Of a stretch of 61,832 nucleotides of DNA, positions 8,569-19,943 are shown in pieces (the stretch's first letter is position 1; each line of letters opens with the position of its first letter). Origin of the DNA: JAKFEE01 sp036675815 (GTDB lineage Bacteria; Pseudomonadota; Alphaproteobacteria; Rhodospirillales; Magnetospirillaceae); contig JAKFEE010000060.1 in the NCBI GenBank assembly GCA_036675815.1, positions 1 to 61,832 on the forward strand, written 5' to 3'. Both the position numbers and the translations under genes were made by a program. The notes beneath the pieces are model-generated. The model did no database searches. It had not been told where the DNA came from and saw only the letters and a program-made list of their open reading frames with translations.

Positions 8569-9441
8569 TCAGAGCCAGTAGGCGATGAGGCGGCGATAGC
8601 GCACGTAAAGCCAGAACGTGACCGCCCAGCCAAGGAGCGTGATCACCCCGACCACCTGCCACGACAGCAAGCCCGGCACCTCGCCGAGCAGCGGCGCCCG
8701 CAGGATGTCGACGAAGTGATACAGGGGGTTGGCATCGACGAACATGGCGCGGTCCTTGAGCAGCGTGGGATGCCACAGGATCGGGGTCATGAAGAAGGTG
8801 ATCTGGATCAGGCTGCCGATGATCTGCGGTACGTCGCGAAAGCGCGCGCACAGCATGCCGAGCAGCAGGCCCATCCACAGCGCATTGGCCCAGTAGAGGA
8901 TCAGCGCCGGAACGAGAAGCAGCAGCGAGGCGCCGACCGGCACCCCGAACGCCGGCACGACGACGACCATGACCGCAAGGTTGTGCAGGAAAATGATGAA
9001 ATTGCGCCAGAACAGCCGGTAGGCATGTACCGACAGCGGCAAGGCCACCTGTTTGATGATGCCTTCCGCCCCGAAGAACGTCGTGCAGCCCTCGGTGACG
9101 AGAGTCGACAGGAACCCCCAGACGATCAGGCCGGCGGCGAGATAGGGCAGGTAGCTGCCGATCTCGATCTTGAACAGGCTGGCGTAGAGGACGCCAAGCG
9201 CCGTGACCATGATGCCCATGCTCAAGGTCAGCCAGAACGGGCCGATCAGCGAGCGGCGATAGCGCTGGCGGATGTCCTGCCACCCCAGCAGCGACCACAA
9301 CTGCCAATGCGCCAAGCCACCGACGATGTCGTCGGTGGCCTTGCGACGTTGGCCGTCACACCCGGGCGGCAGCGTCGCCACCGGCTCGACCACCGAGGCC
9401 GTCATCTCAGAAGGTGACGGCTTTACGTGCGACGCGGTCAT
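8569..9441 (-). CDS. wzm: ABC-2 polysaccharide export permease (Wzm type)
   Basis: The 290-residue integral membrane protein has the ABC-2 layout of Wzm/KpsM/TagG: a cytoplasmic N-terminus with WSLLGWQDIRQRYRRS and GPFWLTLSM, then six hydrophobic segments, ending in YRRLIAYWL. With a Wzt-type ATPase it would move a lipid-linked glycan across the inner membrane. The matching ATPase gene is about 2.5 kb away on the other strand rather than adjacent. The start used here has AAGGCGG upstream and overlaps the end of gmd; an alternative ATG at 9405 sits one base after the gmd stop. The family call is firm, the exported glycan unknown. Confidence 0.88.
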   Translation of the reverse strand: MTASHVKPSPSEMTASVVEPVATLPPGCDGQRRKATDDIVGGLAHWQLWSLLGWQDIRQRYRRSLIGPFWLTLSMGIMVTALGVLYASLFKIEIGSYLPYLAAGLIVWGFLSTLVTEGCTTFFGAEGIIKQVALPLSVHAYRLFWRNFIIFLHNLAVMVVVVPAFGVPVGASLLLLVPALILYWANALWMGLLLGMLCARFRDVPQIIGSLIQITFFMTPILWHPTLLKDRAMFVDANPLYHFVDILRAPLLGEVPGLLSWQVVGVITLLGWAVTFWLYVRYRRLIAYWL

Positions 9442-10444
9442 AGTCCGCCTTTGCCATCATGTCGACGAGGCCGGTGAGATCGACCTGGCGCTGCCATCCC
9501 AGCTCGCGTTCGGCCTTGACCGGGCTGCCGATCAACAGATCGACCTCCGCCGGGCGGTAGAAAGCCGGATTGACCTTGACGCGGACCTTGCCGGATTTGC
9601 GGTCGATGCCGACCGTCGCCTCGCCCTCACCGTCCCAGGCGATATCCATTCCCAGGGCTTTGCCCGCCAACTCCGCGAACTCGCGAATAGTGCGCGTCTC
9701 ACCGGTGGCCAGCACATAGTCGTCGGCCTTGTCCGACTGCAGCATGCGCCACATGCCTTCGACATAGTCACCGGCGAAGCCCCAGTCGCGCTTGGCATCG
9801 AGATTGCCGAGTTCCACGTGTTCCTGATTGCCGTGAGCGATGTGGGCAAAGGCCAATGTGATTTTGCGGGTCACGAACTCGGTACCGCGCAGGGGCGACT
9901 CATGGTTGAACAGAATACCGGAGCAGGCATGCATGTCATAGGATTCGCGGTAATTCACCGTGATCCAGTGGCCATAGAGTTTGGCCACACCATAGGGACT
10001 ACGCGGGTGGAATGGCGTGGTCTCGTCCTGGGGCACGGCCCTGACTTTCCCGAACATTTCCGAAGTCGAGGCCTGATAAAAACGCGTACCCGTCATACCA
10101 AGGCTGCGCAAGGCTTCGAGCAGGCGGGTCACACCAAGGGCATCAACCTCGGCGGTAAAGAGCGGCTGTTCGAACGATGCGGCAACAAAGCTCTGAGCCG
10201 CCAAATTGTAGACTTCGTCCGGCCGGACCTTCTCTAGGGTCCGAATGATGTTCGTCATTTCGAACAAATCGAGAGACACCAGCTCGACGTCGCCGCGGAT
10301 ATCAAGCTCTTCAAGCCGGGACAGGTTCACGGTCGAGGTGCGCCGCAGCGCGCCATAAACCTTGTAGCCTTTCGACAGCAGCAACTTGGCTAAATAGGCC
10401 CCGTCCTGTCCGGTGATTCCCGTGATCAACGCCGTCTTGGTCAT
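9407..10444 (-). CDS. gmd: GDP-mannose 4,6-dehydratase
   Basis: The 345-residue extended SDR protein has the NAD(P)-binding TGITGQDGAYLAK at residues 7-19, the active-site region STSEMFGK, and the catalytic SPYGVAKLYGHW (Tyr and Lys). It converts GDP-D-mannose to GDP-4-keto-6-deoxymannose, the branch point to GDP-rhamnose, fucose, perosamine and related sugars. No reductase (rmd, fcl) or aminotransferase (per) lies in the window, so the final sugar cannot be named. The start was set at MTKTALITG, preceded by CAAGG, because upstream in-frame residues are not family-like. It lies between the permease gene and a glycosyltransferase gene on the same strand. Confidence 0.95.
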   Translation of the reverse strand: MTKTALITGITGQDGAYLAKLLLSKGYKVYGALRRTSTVNLSRLEELDIRGDVELVSLDLFEMTNIIRTLEKVRPDEVYNLAAQSFVAASFEQPLFTAEVDALGVTRLLEALRSLGMTGTRFYQASTSEMFGKVRAVPQDETTPFHPRSPYGVAKLYGHWITVNYRESYDMHACSGILFNHESPLRGTEFVTRKITLAFAHIAHGNQEHVELGNLDAKRDWGFAGDYVEGMWRMLQSDKADDYVLATGETRTIREFAELAGKALGMDIAWDGEGEATVGIDRKSGKVRVKVNPAFYRPAEVDLLIGSPVKAERELGWQRQVDLTGLVDMMAKADYDRVARKAVTF

Positions 10445-10478
10445 GGTCTGCCTTGTAAAGTTGCGGTCTTGGGGGAAT

Positions 10479-11846
10479 TTAACAGTGCGAATGGACGTCA
10501 GAGACATCGAAATGTGCCGCAGGCGTAGGCGCAGAAGCGAGTGCGGTCAATCTGGCATATAGCATATCGCCGGCTGCGCCCCAACCGAATGGACGGTAGT
10601 TCTGACTGATACGGCTTTCGTTTTCGGCCAGCCACTCGTCATCGGTCATCAGACGAAGCACCGCATCGTGCCAAGCCACAAAATCGAGCGGGTCAAGCAG
10701 CGGCGCCATGCCCTCGGCGGCTTCCGGAAGGGATGACGTAGTCGAGACGATCGCCGCCTTGCCATAAGCGAGACTCTCCGAGACCGGCAGGCCCCACCCC
10801 TCATAGAATGATGGATAGAGCGTAAACCTGCAGTTGTTATAAAGCCAAGCCAACTCCCTGTCGTCGAGGCCGCGCAGCACAAACACCCGATCCATAAGCC
10901 GCGGATCCAGGCGAATGCGCTCGACCAGGTTCTCCACACACCACCCCTGGCCACCCGCAATGATCAGCGGCAACAGGGCCGGCCCCATTTCCTCCGAGAG
11001 TCGCCCCCAAAGCTGGTATAAGAGCTCATGATTCTTACGCGGCTCGATAGTGCCGACCACGAGAACGAAGCGGCCACAGTCGAGCATCGGCAGGCGCTCG
11101 GGCCGTGCGGCTGGCGCTTGGGCCAAATCGCTGCCGAGCCGCAAGATTGAGGTACGCACCCGTGCGAAGCCCCACTCAGTGCAGAAGGTGCGAAAATCGC
11201 GTTCGCTCGAGCGCGAAATGCAGAGCACTTCATCGGCAACCTGCGCCGTCGCACGCATGTAGGCTTCGAACACCGGCAGGACCGGCGGCATTGTGTAATG
11301 CGGCAAGAGCAGCGGAATCATGTCGTAGCAGATCATCACCACCTTGAAGCCGTGCCGCCGCTTCTCTTCCGCAAGAAGTTCCAGATCGGTGTAACCGGTG
11401 GCAAGCCCGAGGTTGACGTAGACATGCTCCGGGCGAAGGCTGAAACGGCGGTCCGGCAGCGCGGCTGGCGCCATCCCCGTGGCACGGCCGGTGACCCGAC
11501 GCCAAACACGGCTCATACTCAAGAGAACTATCTGGCGCAGATTGGCGGGCAGCACAGCCGTGGCACGAAGGACAAGGCGGCGGACCAAGGACAGTGCGGG
11601 CGGGCTCATGCTCGCAACGGTAGGTGGCGGCTCGCCCGACTGATCGGCTATCCCGAGTATTCCCTCCGCCTCGTCGCGCGGGACCGATACGAACTGGCCA
11701 AGTCCCTTGTCGTAATAGCAGAAATCCATAGCACCGGCCGTGCAGCGCAGCAGCTCGCGGGCGAAGGTCCGTTCCGTGCGGATAATGCCAACGGGTGGCG
11801 AGCCCCGATGGCGCCAGCTACTGGTGATGTCGACGCAAACTCGCAT
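10479..11846 (-). CDS. Glycosyltransferase, GT4 family
   Basis: The 455-residue protein begins MRVCVDITSSWRHRG, a start typical of WbdA/WbpX-like mannosyl/rhamnosyltransferases. The C-terminal GT-B half contains VVGTIEPRKNHELL and the donor-binding YPSFYEGWGLPVSESL. It is the first gene of the leftward surface-glycan run that continues into gmd and the permease gene. Base composition is visibly less GC-rich than in the flanking genes. I started at the ATG directly before RVCVDI; the longer open frame upstream overlaps the divergent gene's promoter region and looks like a shadow. The donor is plausibly a GDP-sugar given gmd next door, but this is inference. Confidence 0.85.
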   Translation of the reverse strand: MRVCVDITSSWRHRGSPPVGIIRTERTFARELLRCTAGAMDFCYYDKGLGQFVSVPRDEAEGILGIADQSGEPPPTVASMSPPALSLVRRLVLRATAVLPANLRQIVLLSMSRVWRRVTGRATGMAPAALPDRRFSLRPEHVYVNLGLATGYTDLELLAEEKRRHGFKVVMICYDMIPLLLPHYTMPPVLPVFEAYMRATAQVADEVLCISRSSERDFRTFCTEWGFARVRTSILRLGSDLAQAPAARPERLPMLDCGRFVLVVGTIEPRKNHELLYQLWGRLSEEMGPALLPLIIAGGQGWCVENLVERIRLDPRLMDRVFVLRGLDDRELAWLYNNCRFTLYPSFYEGWGLPVSESLAYGKAAIVSTTSSLPEAAEGMAPLLDPLDFVAWHDAVLRLMTDDEWLAENESRISQNYRPFGWGAAGDMLYARLTALASAPTPAAHFDVSDVHSHC

Positions 11847-11972
11847 CATCGCTTCGCGGACGCGCCCCCAGGCTTTGGCAACAGCTATCCTCCCCTTGCC
11901 GCTCTGCACACTTTGAGCTTGTTTAGCGGCCTGCGTGTCTTTAAGCAACATGCCACACAGCAGAGCGCCGCC

Positions 11973-12719
11973 ATGGTTCACATCACCCTCCAGGACGTGT
12001 CCGTCGATTTTCCCATCTTCAACGCGGCCAATCGATCTCTGAAGAAGCATTTCGTCCGCATCTCCAGCGGAGGCCGCATAGCTCAGGACGCTGACAAGCG
12101 GCTGTGCATCCAGGCGCTAAGTCAAGTCTCGCTTCGCCTCGATCATGGCGACCGCCTCGGGTTGGTGGGGCACAATGGCGCCGGCAAGACTACCCTGCTA
12201 CGCGTGCTGGCCGGCATCTATGAGCCGTCCCGCGGCCAAATTGAACGGACCGGCCGCACGGTACCGCTGTTCGATGTGGCGCTCGGCATGGACATGGAGG
12301 GCACCGGGCATGAGAACATCACCTTACGCGGTCTTTTCCTCGGCCTAACGCATGCAGAAATTGAGGCAAAGCGAGACGAGATCGCCACCTTCACCGAGCT
12401 TGGCGACTATCTGTCCATGCCAGTACGCACCTATTCGACAGGTATGCTGCTGCGCCTCGCCTTCGCCATTTGTACGACCGTGGTACCAGATATCCTGCTG
12501 ATGGATGAGTGGCTCTCCGTAGGCGACGCGCATTTCGTCGAGCGCGCCGAACGACGTCTCAACGACGTGATCGAGCGCTCTCGCATCCTCGTACTCGCGT
12601 CGCACTCGCCGGATCTTATCCGCCGCGTTTGCAACAAAGCCATACTCATGGATCAGGGCGCCATTAGATCGGTAGGAAACGTCGACGACGTATTGTCGCA
12701 TTATGCGGCGATGGGGTAG
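11973..12719 (+). CDS. wzt: ABC transporter ATP-binding protein of polysaccharide export (Wzt type)
   Basis: The 248-residue nucleotide-binding domain shows Walker A GHNGAGKTT, the polysaccharide-exporter Q-loop region with MDMEGTGHENI, the signature YSTGMLLRLAF, and Walker B ILLMDEWLSVGD. This matches Wzt/KpsT/TagH ATPases. It lacks the C-terminal carbohydrate-recognition domain found in some Wzt proteins, so export here would not depend on terminal-sugar recognition by this subunit. It is divergent from the glycosyltransferase gene, with about 125 bases between them. It probably pairs with the permease encoded at 8.6-9.4 kb. Composition is less GC-rich than average for the window. Confidence 0.88.
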   Translation: MVHITLQDVSVDFPIFNAANRSLKKHFVRISSGGRIAQDADKRLCIQALSQVSLRLDHGDRLGLVGHNGAGKTTLLRVLAGIYEPSRGQIERTGRTVPLFDVALGMDMEGTGHENITLRGLFLGLTHAEIEAKRDEIATFTELGDYLSMPVRTYSTGMLLRLAFAICTTVVPDILLMDEWLSVGDAHFVERAERRLNDVIERSRILVLASHSPDLIRRVCNKAILMDQGAIRSVGNVDDVLSHYAAMG

Positions 12720-12764
12720 TTCCGCTTCCGAATCAGCGGGCGTTCGTAACATGCAAAAGGCTCT

Positions 12765-14210
12765 TCATCGACTTGTCTCTACTTCAAGCTGAGCACGAGC
12801 AAGCCCAAGCCCCCACGCTAGCAATTCCTCGGAACGATCCTGCCCCATCGACTCCACGTAGCACCTGAGCTCCGGTGCATTGCCCGAAGCGCGGAAATGT
12901 ACAATTTCCCCTGCGCTGGTCGAGATACGGACGCCGTCCCGCACGTCAACGCCTGATACGCCCCCAAAATCACTAAAAACGCGCTGAACAAATCCCCAAT
13001 CCTGGCCGAGCTTTGTCAAAAAAATTGCGCTGCGATTCCTCGATACGTCTTTCAGGCGGTCACTTAAAACCACGCGGAAACCGAACGAATGTGCAATGCC
13101 GGACAAGGGCGTTCGCTTGTCCGCAACTTCGCCAAGACAGCATATGATGGGGAGCAGGCAATCGCGGGTAGGCAGTTCCAGAAGCACTCGTCCCCGACGC
13201 TCTACTTGCGAGCCCAAGAGCACGCCGCCATTGGCCTCAAAGCCCACGACCAAGTCAGCCCCTGCATTTCGCGCTTGACCTATCCCTTCTATGACGTATG
13301 GAGAGCCGACCCTAGTGCGGATCACACGGGAGAAGCGTTTGCAGGTTTCCAGCGAAGAGTTGGATGTCACGGGCGTGACAATGCAATCGGCGCCGAGGGA
13401 TGAAGCGGTAATAGCACCGACCAGATCGCCGCGGACAAATTCACCACGTTCATCAGCGATCAGCGGGCGGTCTGCATCGCCATCGGTTGAGACGATAGCG
13501 TCAAAGCGCCCGTCGTTCGCCCAGCGCTTTAGGAGCGCATAATCCTCCGGTCCCAGCGCCTCAGTGTCGACGGGAAAAAACCGCTCTACACGCCCGAGAG
13601 GCACTGCATCAGCACCAAGCGCGGAGAGCACCTCAAGCAATAGGTCCCGCGCTACGGACGAATGCTGCCATACCCCTACGCGAATGCCCCTAAGCAGACA
13701 CTCATCAAAAAATTCTATATAACGCGCCGCATATGATCTCAGGGCCAAATCTACGACCTGCCCGCAGGGTTTTGCCACGGCTTGATCGCCAAGGGCGCCC
13801 TGATCATGGCGGCACACGATCGCGGCCTCATCGCCTTTGTTTATCTCGCCATCTGCCTTGTAGAATTTGAGGCCGTTTCGGTCCTCAGGAATATGGCTCC
13901 CGGTAACCATGATGGCTGGCGCGCCGTGTCGACTTGCATGAAATGCCAAGGCCGGCGTCGGCAGCTCACCGCAATCGATCGCCGTCAGGCCTGCATGTTC
14001 GATTGCTCCAATGACGTATCTGGCAATATCGGGGCTCGAAGCCCGCAGGTCCCGGCCCAGAAAAACGCATTCGCCTCTTCGTAGCGCCCCCCGCCCCATC
14101 AGGTTGGCGAGGAATGCAAACGTCCAGGTGAAGGCAGGGGGTCCATTCAGCGCGCTGACCGGACCGCGGAGGCCGCTAGTCCCAAAAACAAGATCTGGCT
14201 GCAACTCCAC
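12765..14210 (-). CDS. Phosphomannomutase/phosphoglucomutase family enzyme
   Basis: The 481-residue alpha-D-phosphohexomutase has FGTSGLRGPV at the N-terminus, the phosphoserine loop VTGSHIPEDRNGLKFY, the metal-binding DGDADRP, and FRASGNAPELRCYVE in the C-terminal phosphate-binding domain. It interconverts hexose 1- and 6-phosphates. In this locus it most likely makes mannose-1-phosphate for GDP-mannose, feeding gmd, although no GDP-mannose pyrophosphorylase gene is present. I chose the GTG at 14210 because AGAAGG lies six bases before it; a GTG two codons upstream is too close to that site. It converges with the Wzt gene. GC content is low for the window, suggesting transfer. Confidence 0.85.
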   Translation of the reverse strand: MELQPDLVFGTSGLRGPVSALNGPPAFTWTFAFLANLMGRGALRRGECVFLGRDLRASSPDIARYVIGAIEHAGLTAIDCGELPTPALAFHASRHGAPAIMVTGSHIPEDRNGLKFYKADGEINKGDEAAIVCRHDQGALGDQAVAKPCGQVVDLALRSYAARYIEFFDECLLRGIRVGVWQHSSVARDLLLEVLSALGADAVPLGRVERFFPVDTEALGPEDYALLKRWANDGRFDAIVSTDGDADRPLIADERGEFVRGDLVGAITASSLGADCIVTPVTSNSSLETCKRFSRVIRTRVGSPYVIEGIGQARNAGADLVVGFEANGGVLLGSQVERRGRVLLELPTRDCLLPIICCLGEVADKRTPLSGIAHSFGFRVVLSDRLKDVSRNRSAIFLTKLGQDWGFVQRVFSDFGGVSGVDVRDGVRISTSAGEIVHFRASGNAPELRCYVESMGQDRSEELLAWGLGLARAQLEVETSR

Positions 14211-14464
14211 CCCCACCCTTCTCTTTTGTTAAGCAATTGATGCCAGAAAATAATGGCTATTAATTTAGGTTATTATCGCCATTATTCAACTATACTATGG
14301 CACCAAATAACTTCTGCTGGCCAAACACGCGCGATTCCAGGTACATCGAATTGATCGCCATTGCTTCCGGTGCTAGTCGAATTACGGGGAGGCGCTAAGT
14401 AGCGGCCATTTCGGCATGCGGCGGCTTGAGGCATGCTGATTGCCGACCACCCTTATTAAGTTGT
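14211..14464. other. AT-rich gap with a 9-bp inverted repeat
   Basis: No gene is supported here. The line at 14221-14280 has only 19 G/C of 60 bases, against roughly three quarters in typical genes of the window. AATAATGGC (14249-14257) and GCCATTATT (14278-14286) form a perfect inverted repeat around a 20-base AT-rich centre, upstream of the phosphohexomutase gene. This could be an operator or part of its promoter; GATAAT on the minus strand is a possible -10, without a good -35. Confidence 0.5.
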
Positions 14465-14541
<77 letters not shown>

Positions 14542-14567
14542 GCTGGGACCCTGGCGAGCGAAGCGCT

Positions 14568-14596
14568 GGTATAGCGCAGGAATGCGCGCTTGGCAA
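14568..14596 (-). promoter_or_regulatory. Promoter of tRNA-Arg
   Basis: On the minus strand TTGCCA (-35) and TATACC (-10) are separated by 17 bases. The -10 ends 26 bases before the mature tRNA 5' end, which suits a short processed leader. Confidence 0.65.
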
Positions 14597-14693
14597 AGGG
14601 GGAAACGTGCGCTGTTGGCGCCCCTGGCGCGCCCGCCTTGCCCGCGGCGCCCTGCTGGGCCATCATCCAGCCGCATCCTTGGGCGGGGCCGGC

Positions 14694-15647
14694 ATGATCA
14701 GCGTGTATTCGGTGACGGACGGGCGGCTGCAGCACGGCGAGTTGGCGGCGCTGTCGCCGGCGGCGGTGTGGGTGGACCTGCTCGAACCCGCGCCAGAGGA
14801 GGAGGCGGCGGTCGAACGGATCCTCGGCATCGCCGTGCCGACCCGCGAGGAGATGGAAGAGATCGAGGCGTCGAGCCGGCTTTACCGCGACGGCGACACC
14901 CTCTATCTCACCACGCCGGTGGTCACCAACGCCGACAGCGACGACCCGCAGAGCACGGCCGTCACCTTCATCCTCGGCGCGCGGAGCACGGTCACGGTCC
15001 GCTACGGCAACCCGCAATCCTTCGCCAATTTCGCCAGCCGCGCCGGCCGCCAGCGCGGCTTCGCCATCACCGGCGACGCCGTGCTGCTGGGCCTGCTGGA
15101 AACCATCACCGACCGGCTGGCCGACGTGCTGGAGCGCATCGGCGGCGACCTCGACGCCCTGTCGCGGCGGATCTTCCGGCCCACCGACGCGGCCAGCGAC
15201 CTGCAGGCGCTGCTGCGCGCCATCGGCTGTCATGGTGACCTGACGTCGAAGGTGCGCGACAGCCTGCTGGGCATCGGCCGCGTCGTCAGCTTTCTTGGCA
15301 TCGACAACGAGCGGCTGCCGCACAAGGACACCCGCCAGCGCCTGAAGACGGTGACGCGCGACGTGCGCTCGCTGAACGAGCACGCCGCCTTCCTGTCGAC
15401 CAAGATCGGCTTCCTGCAGGATGCCACCCTGGGGATGATCAGCATCCAGCAGAACAACATCATCAAGATCTTTTCGGTGGTGGCGGTGGTGTTCCTGCCC
15501 CCCACCCTGATCGCCAGCATCTACGGCATGAACTTCGACCGCATGCCCGAGTTGAGCTGGCCCTACGGCTATGCCTTCGCCCTCGGCCTGATGGTGGTTT
15601 CGGCGATCCTGCCCTACCTCTACTTCAAGCGCCGCGGTTGGCTGTAG
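14694..15647 (+). CDS. corA: CorA-family magnesium/divalent cation transporter
   Basis: The 317-residue protein has a large acidic cytoplasmic N-terminal domain, a long helix leading to the membrane, and two C-terminal transmembrane helices separated by the signature YGMNF. The second helix ends in the basic tail YFKRRGWL. CorA channels form pentamers in the inner membrane and admit Mg2+. The start MISVYSVTD was chosen; open sequence upstream overlaps the tRNA and is not family-like. It stands alone between the tRNA and the convergent glmS gene, four bases from the glmS stop. Confidence 0.93.
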   Translation: MISVYSVTDGRLQHGELAALSPAAVWVDLLEPAPEEEAAVERILGIAVPTREEMEEIEASSRLYRDGDTLYLTTPVVTNADSDDPQSTAVTFILGARSTVTVRYGNPQSFANFASRAGRQRGFAITGDAVLLGLLETITDRLADVLERIGGDLDALSRRIFRPTDAASDLQALLRAIGCHGDLTSKVRDSLLGIGRVVSFLGIDNERLPHKDTRQRLKTVTRDVRSLNEHAAFLSTKIGFLQDATLGMISIQQNNIIKIFSVVAVVFLPPTLIASIYGMNFDRMPELSWPYGYAFALGLMVVSAILPYLYFKRRGWL

Positions 15648-15650
15648 CCC

Positions 15651-17471
<1,821 letters not shown>

Positions 17472-17483
17472 GCAACGTCTCCC

Positions 17484-18758
<1,275 letters not shown>

Positions 18759-18916
18759 AGCGGTCCTCGTCGCCAGCGGTGAAGCCGCATCGCCGGATGC
18801 CGGCGATGTCCAATGATAAGGCGCTGCGTCGGCCGCCCCCGATGGGGCAAGCGGCGCTACGCCGGTTTGACCCACCGCGATCGCTTTCGCGGCCGCGCTC
18901 TCCGGGTGGGGTAGCC

Positions 18917-19921
18917 TCATGCCGCTAATCCTTGTGCGGCAGCCCGGCGTTCCCACGACAGCGCCGAGGCGACGATGTCGTCGAGGCGGTCGTGGCGGGG
19001 CTGCCAATGGAAAACCTCGCGAATGCGACGGCTGTCGGCGATCAGCGCCGGCGGGTCGCCGGGCCGGCGATCGCCGCTGCGCACCGGCAGGCGCGTGCCG
19101 CTCAGGCGTTCCACCGCGGCCAACACTTCCCGAACCGAGAAACCGCGCCCATAGCCGCAGTTGAGGGTAAGGCTGGGGCCGCCGGCGGCGAGATGCTCGA
19201 GCGCTGCCACGTGCGCCGCGGCAAGATCGGCAACATGGATGAAGTCGCGGATGCAGGTGCCGTCCGGCGTGTCGTAATCCTCGCCGAAGACGGTCATCGA
19301 CGGCCGCCGGCCAAGGGCGGTTTCGCACGCCACCTTGATCAGGTGCGTTGCCTGCGGCGTCGCCTGGCCGGTGCGGCCGAGCGGGTCGGCCCCGGCGACG
19401 TTGAAATAGCGCAGCGCGACATGGCGTAGGGGCGTGGCCGCGGCGATGTCGCGCAGCATGCCCTCGGCCATCAGCTTCGACCAGCCATAGGGATTGATCG
19501 GCCGCGTCGGCGTGGCTTCGGTCACCGGCCCTGCCGCATCGGGGATGCCGTAGACGGCGGCGGTGGACGAGAAGATCAGCCGGGGCACGCCCACGCGAAC
19601 GCACGTGGCGGCCACGCTGAGGCTGTTCACGGTGTTGTTGCGATAGTAGGCCACCGGATCGGCGACCGATTCCGGCACCACCACCGAGCCGGCGAAGTGC
19701 AGCACGGCCGAGCACCGGTAATGGTGCAGCACGTCGGCGATAACATCGGCCTCGCCGACGTCGGCGACGATCAGCGGCGCCTCGCGCGGCACGAGTTGGC
19801 GGCGGCCGGTCGATAGGTTGTCGACCACCACAACACGCCAGTCGGCGTCGAGCAGCGCATGCACGACATGACTGCCGATATATCCGGCACCGCCGGTGAC
19901 CAGGACATTTCCTTTCGTCAT
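18917..19921 (-). CDS. galE: UDP-glucose 4-epimerase
   Basis: The 334-residue extended SDR enzyme has VLVTGGAGYIGSH at residues 5-17, VLHFAGSVVVPESV, the catalytic Ser in FSSTAAVYG, and YGWSKLMAE (Tyr/Lys). DGTCIRDFIHV is also typical of GalE. It interconverts UDP-glucose and UDP-galactose, and often the N-acetyl forms. The start is fixed by GGGAGG upstream of MTKGNVLVTGG. It follows the asparagine-synthase-like gene by 22 bases and probably belongs to the same transcript. A gap of about 160 bases separates it from the dehydrogenase gene and shows no clear feature. Confidence 0.93.
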   Translation of the reverse strand: MTKGNVLVTGGAGYIGSHVVHALLDADWRVVVVDNLSTGRRQLVPREAPLIVADVGEADVIADVLHHYRCSAVLHFAGSVVVPESVADPVAYYRNNTVNSLSVAATCVRVGVPRLIFSSTAAVYGIPDAAGPVTEATPTRPINPYGWSKLMAEGMLRDIAAATPLRHVALRYFNVAGADPLGRTGQATPQATHLIKVACETALGRRPSMTVFGEDYDTPDGTCIRDFIHVADLAAAHVAALEHLAAGGPSLTLNCGYGRGFSVREVLAAVERLSGTRLPVRSGDRRPGDPPALIADSRRIREVFHWQPRHDRLDDIVASALSWERRAAAQGLAA

Positions 19922-19943
19922 CGTGATGGCCTCCCGTTCAATC

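Noticed and set aside
5830..9417. 1195-residue open frame on the plus strand opposite the glycosyltransferase and permease genes
   Set aside because: It is the antisense shadow of two well-recognised genes in GC-rich DNA. Its composition (His/Arg/Gln/Ala-rich) matches no protein family.
18759..19715. Upstream continuation of the UDP-sugar dehydrogenase frame through the galE region
   Set aside because: The family N-terminus (MERIAVVGLGYVG) begins at 18758, and the upstream part overlaps galE in another frame.
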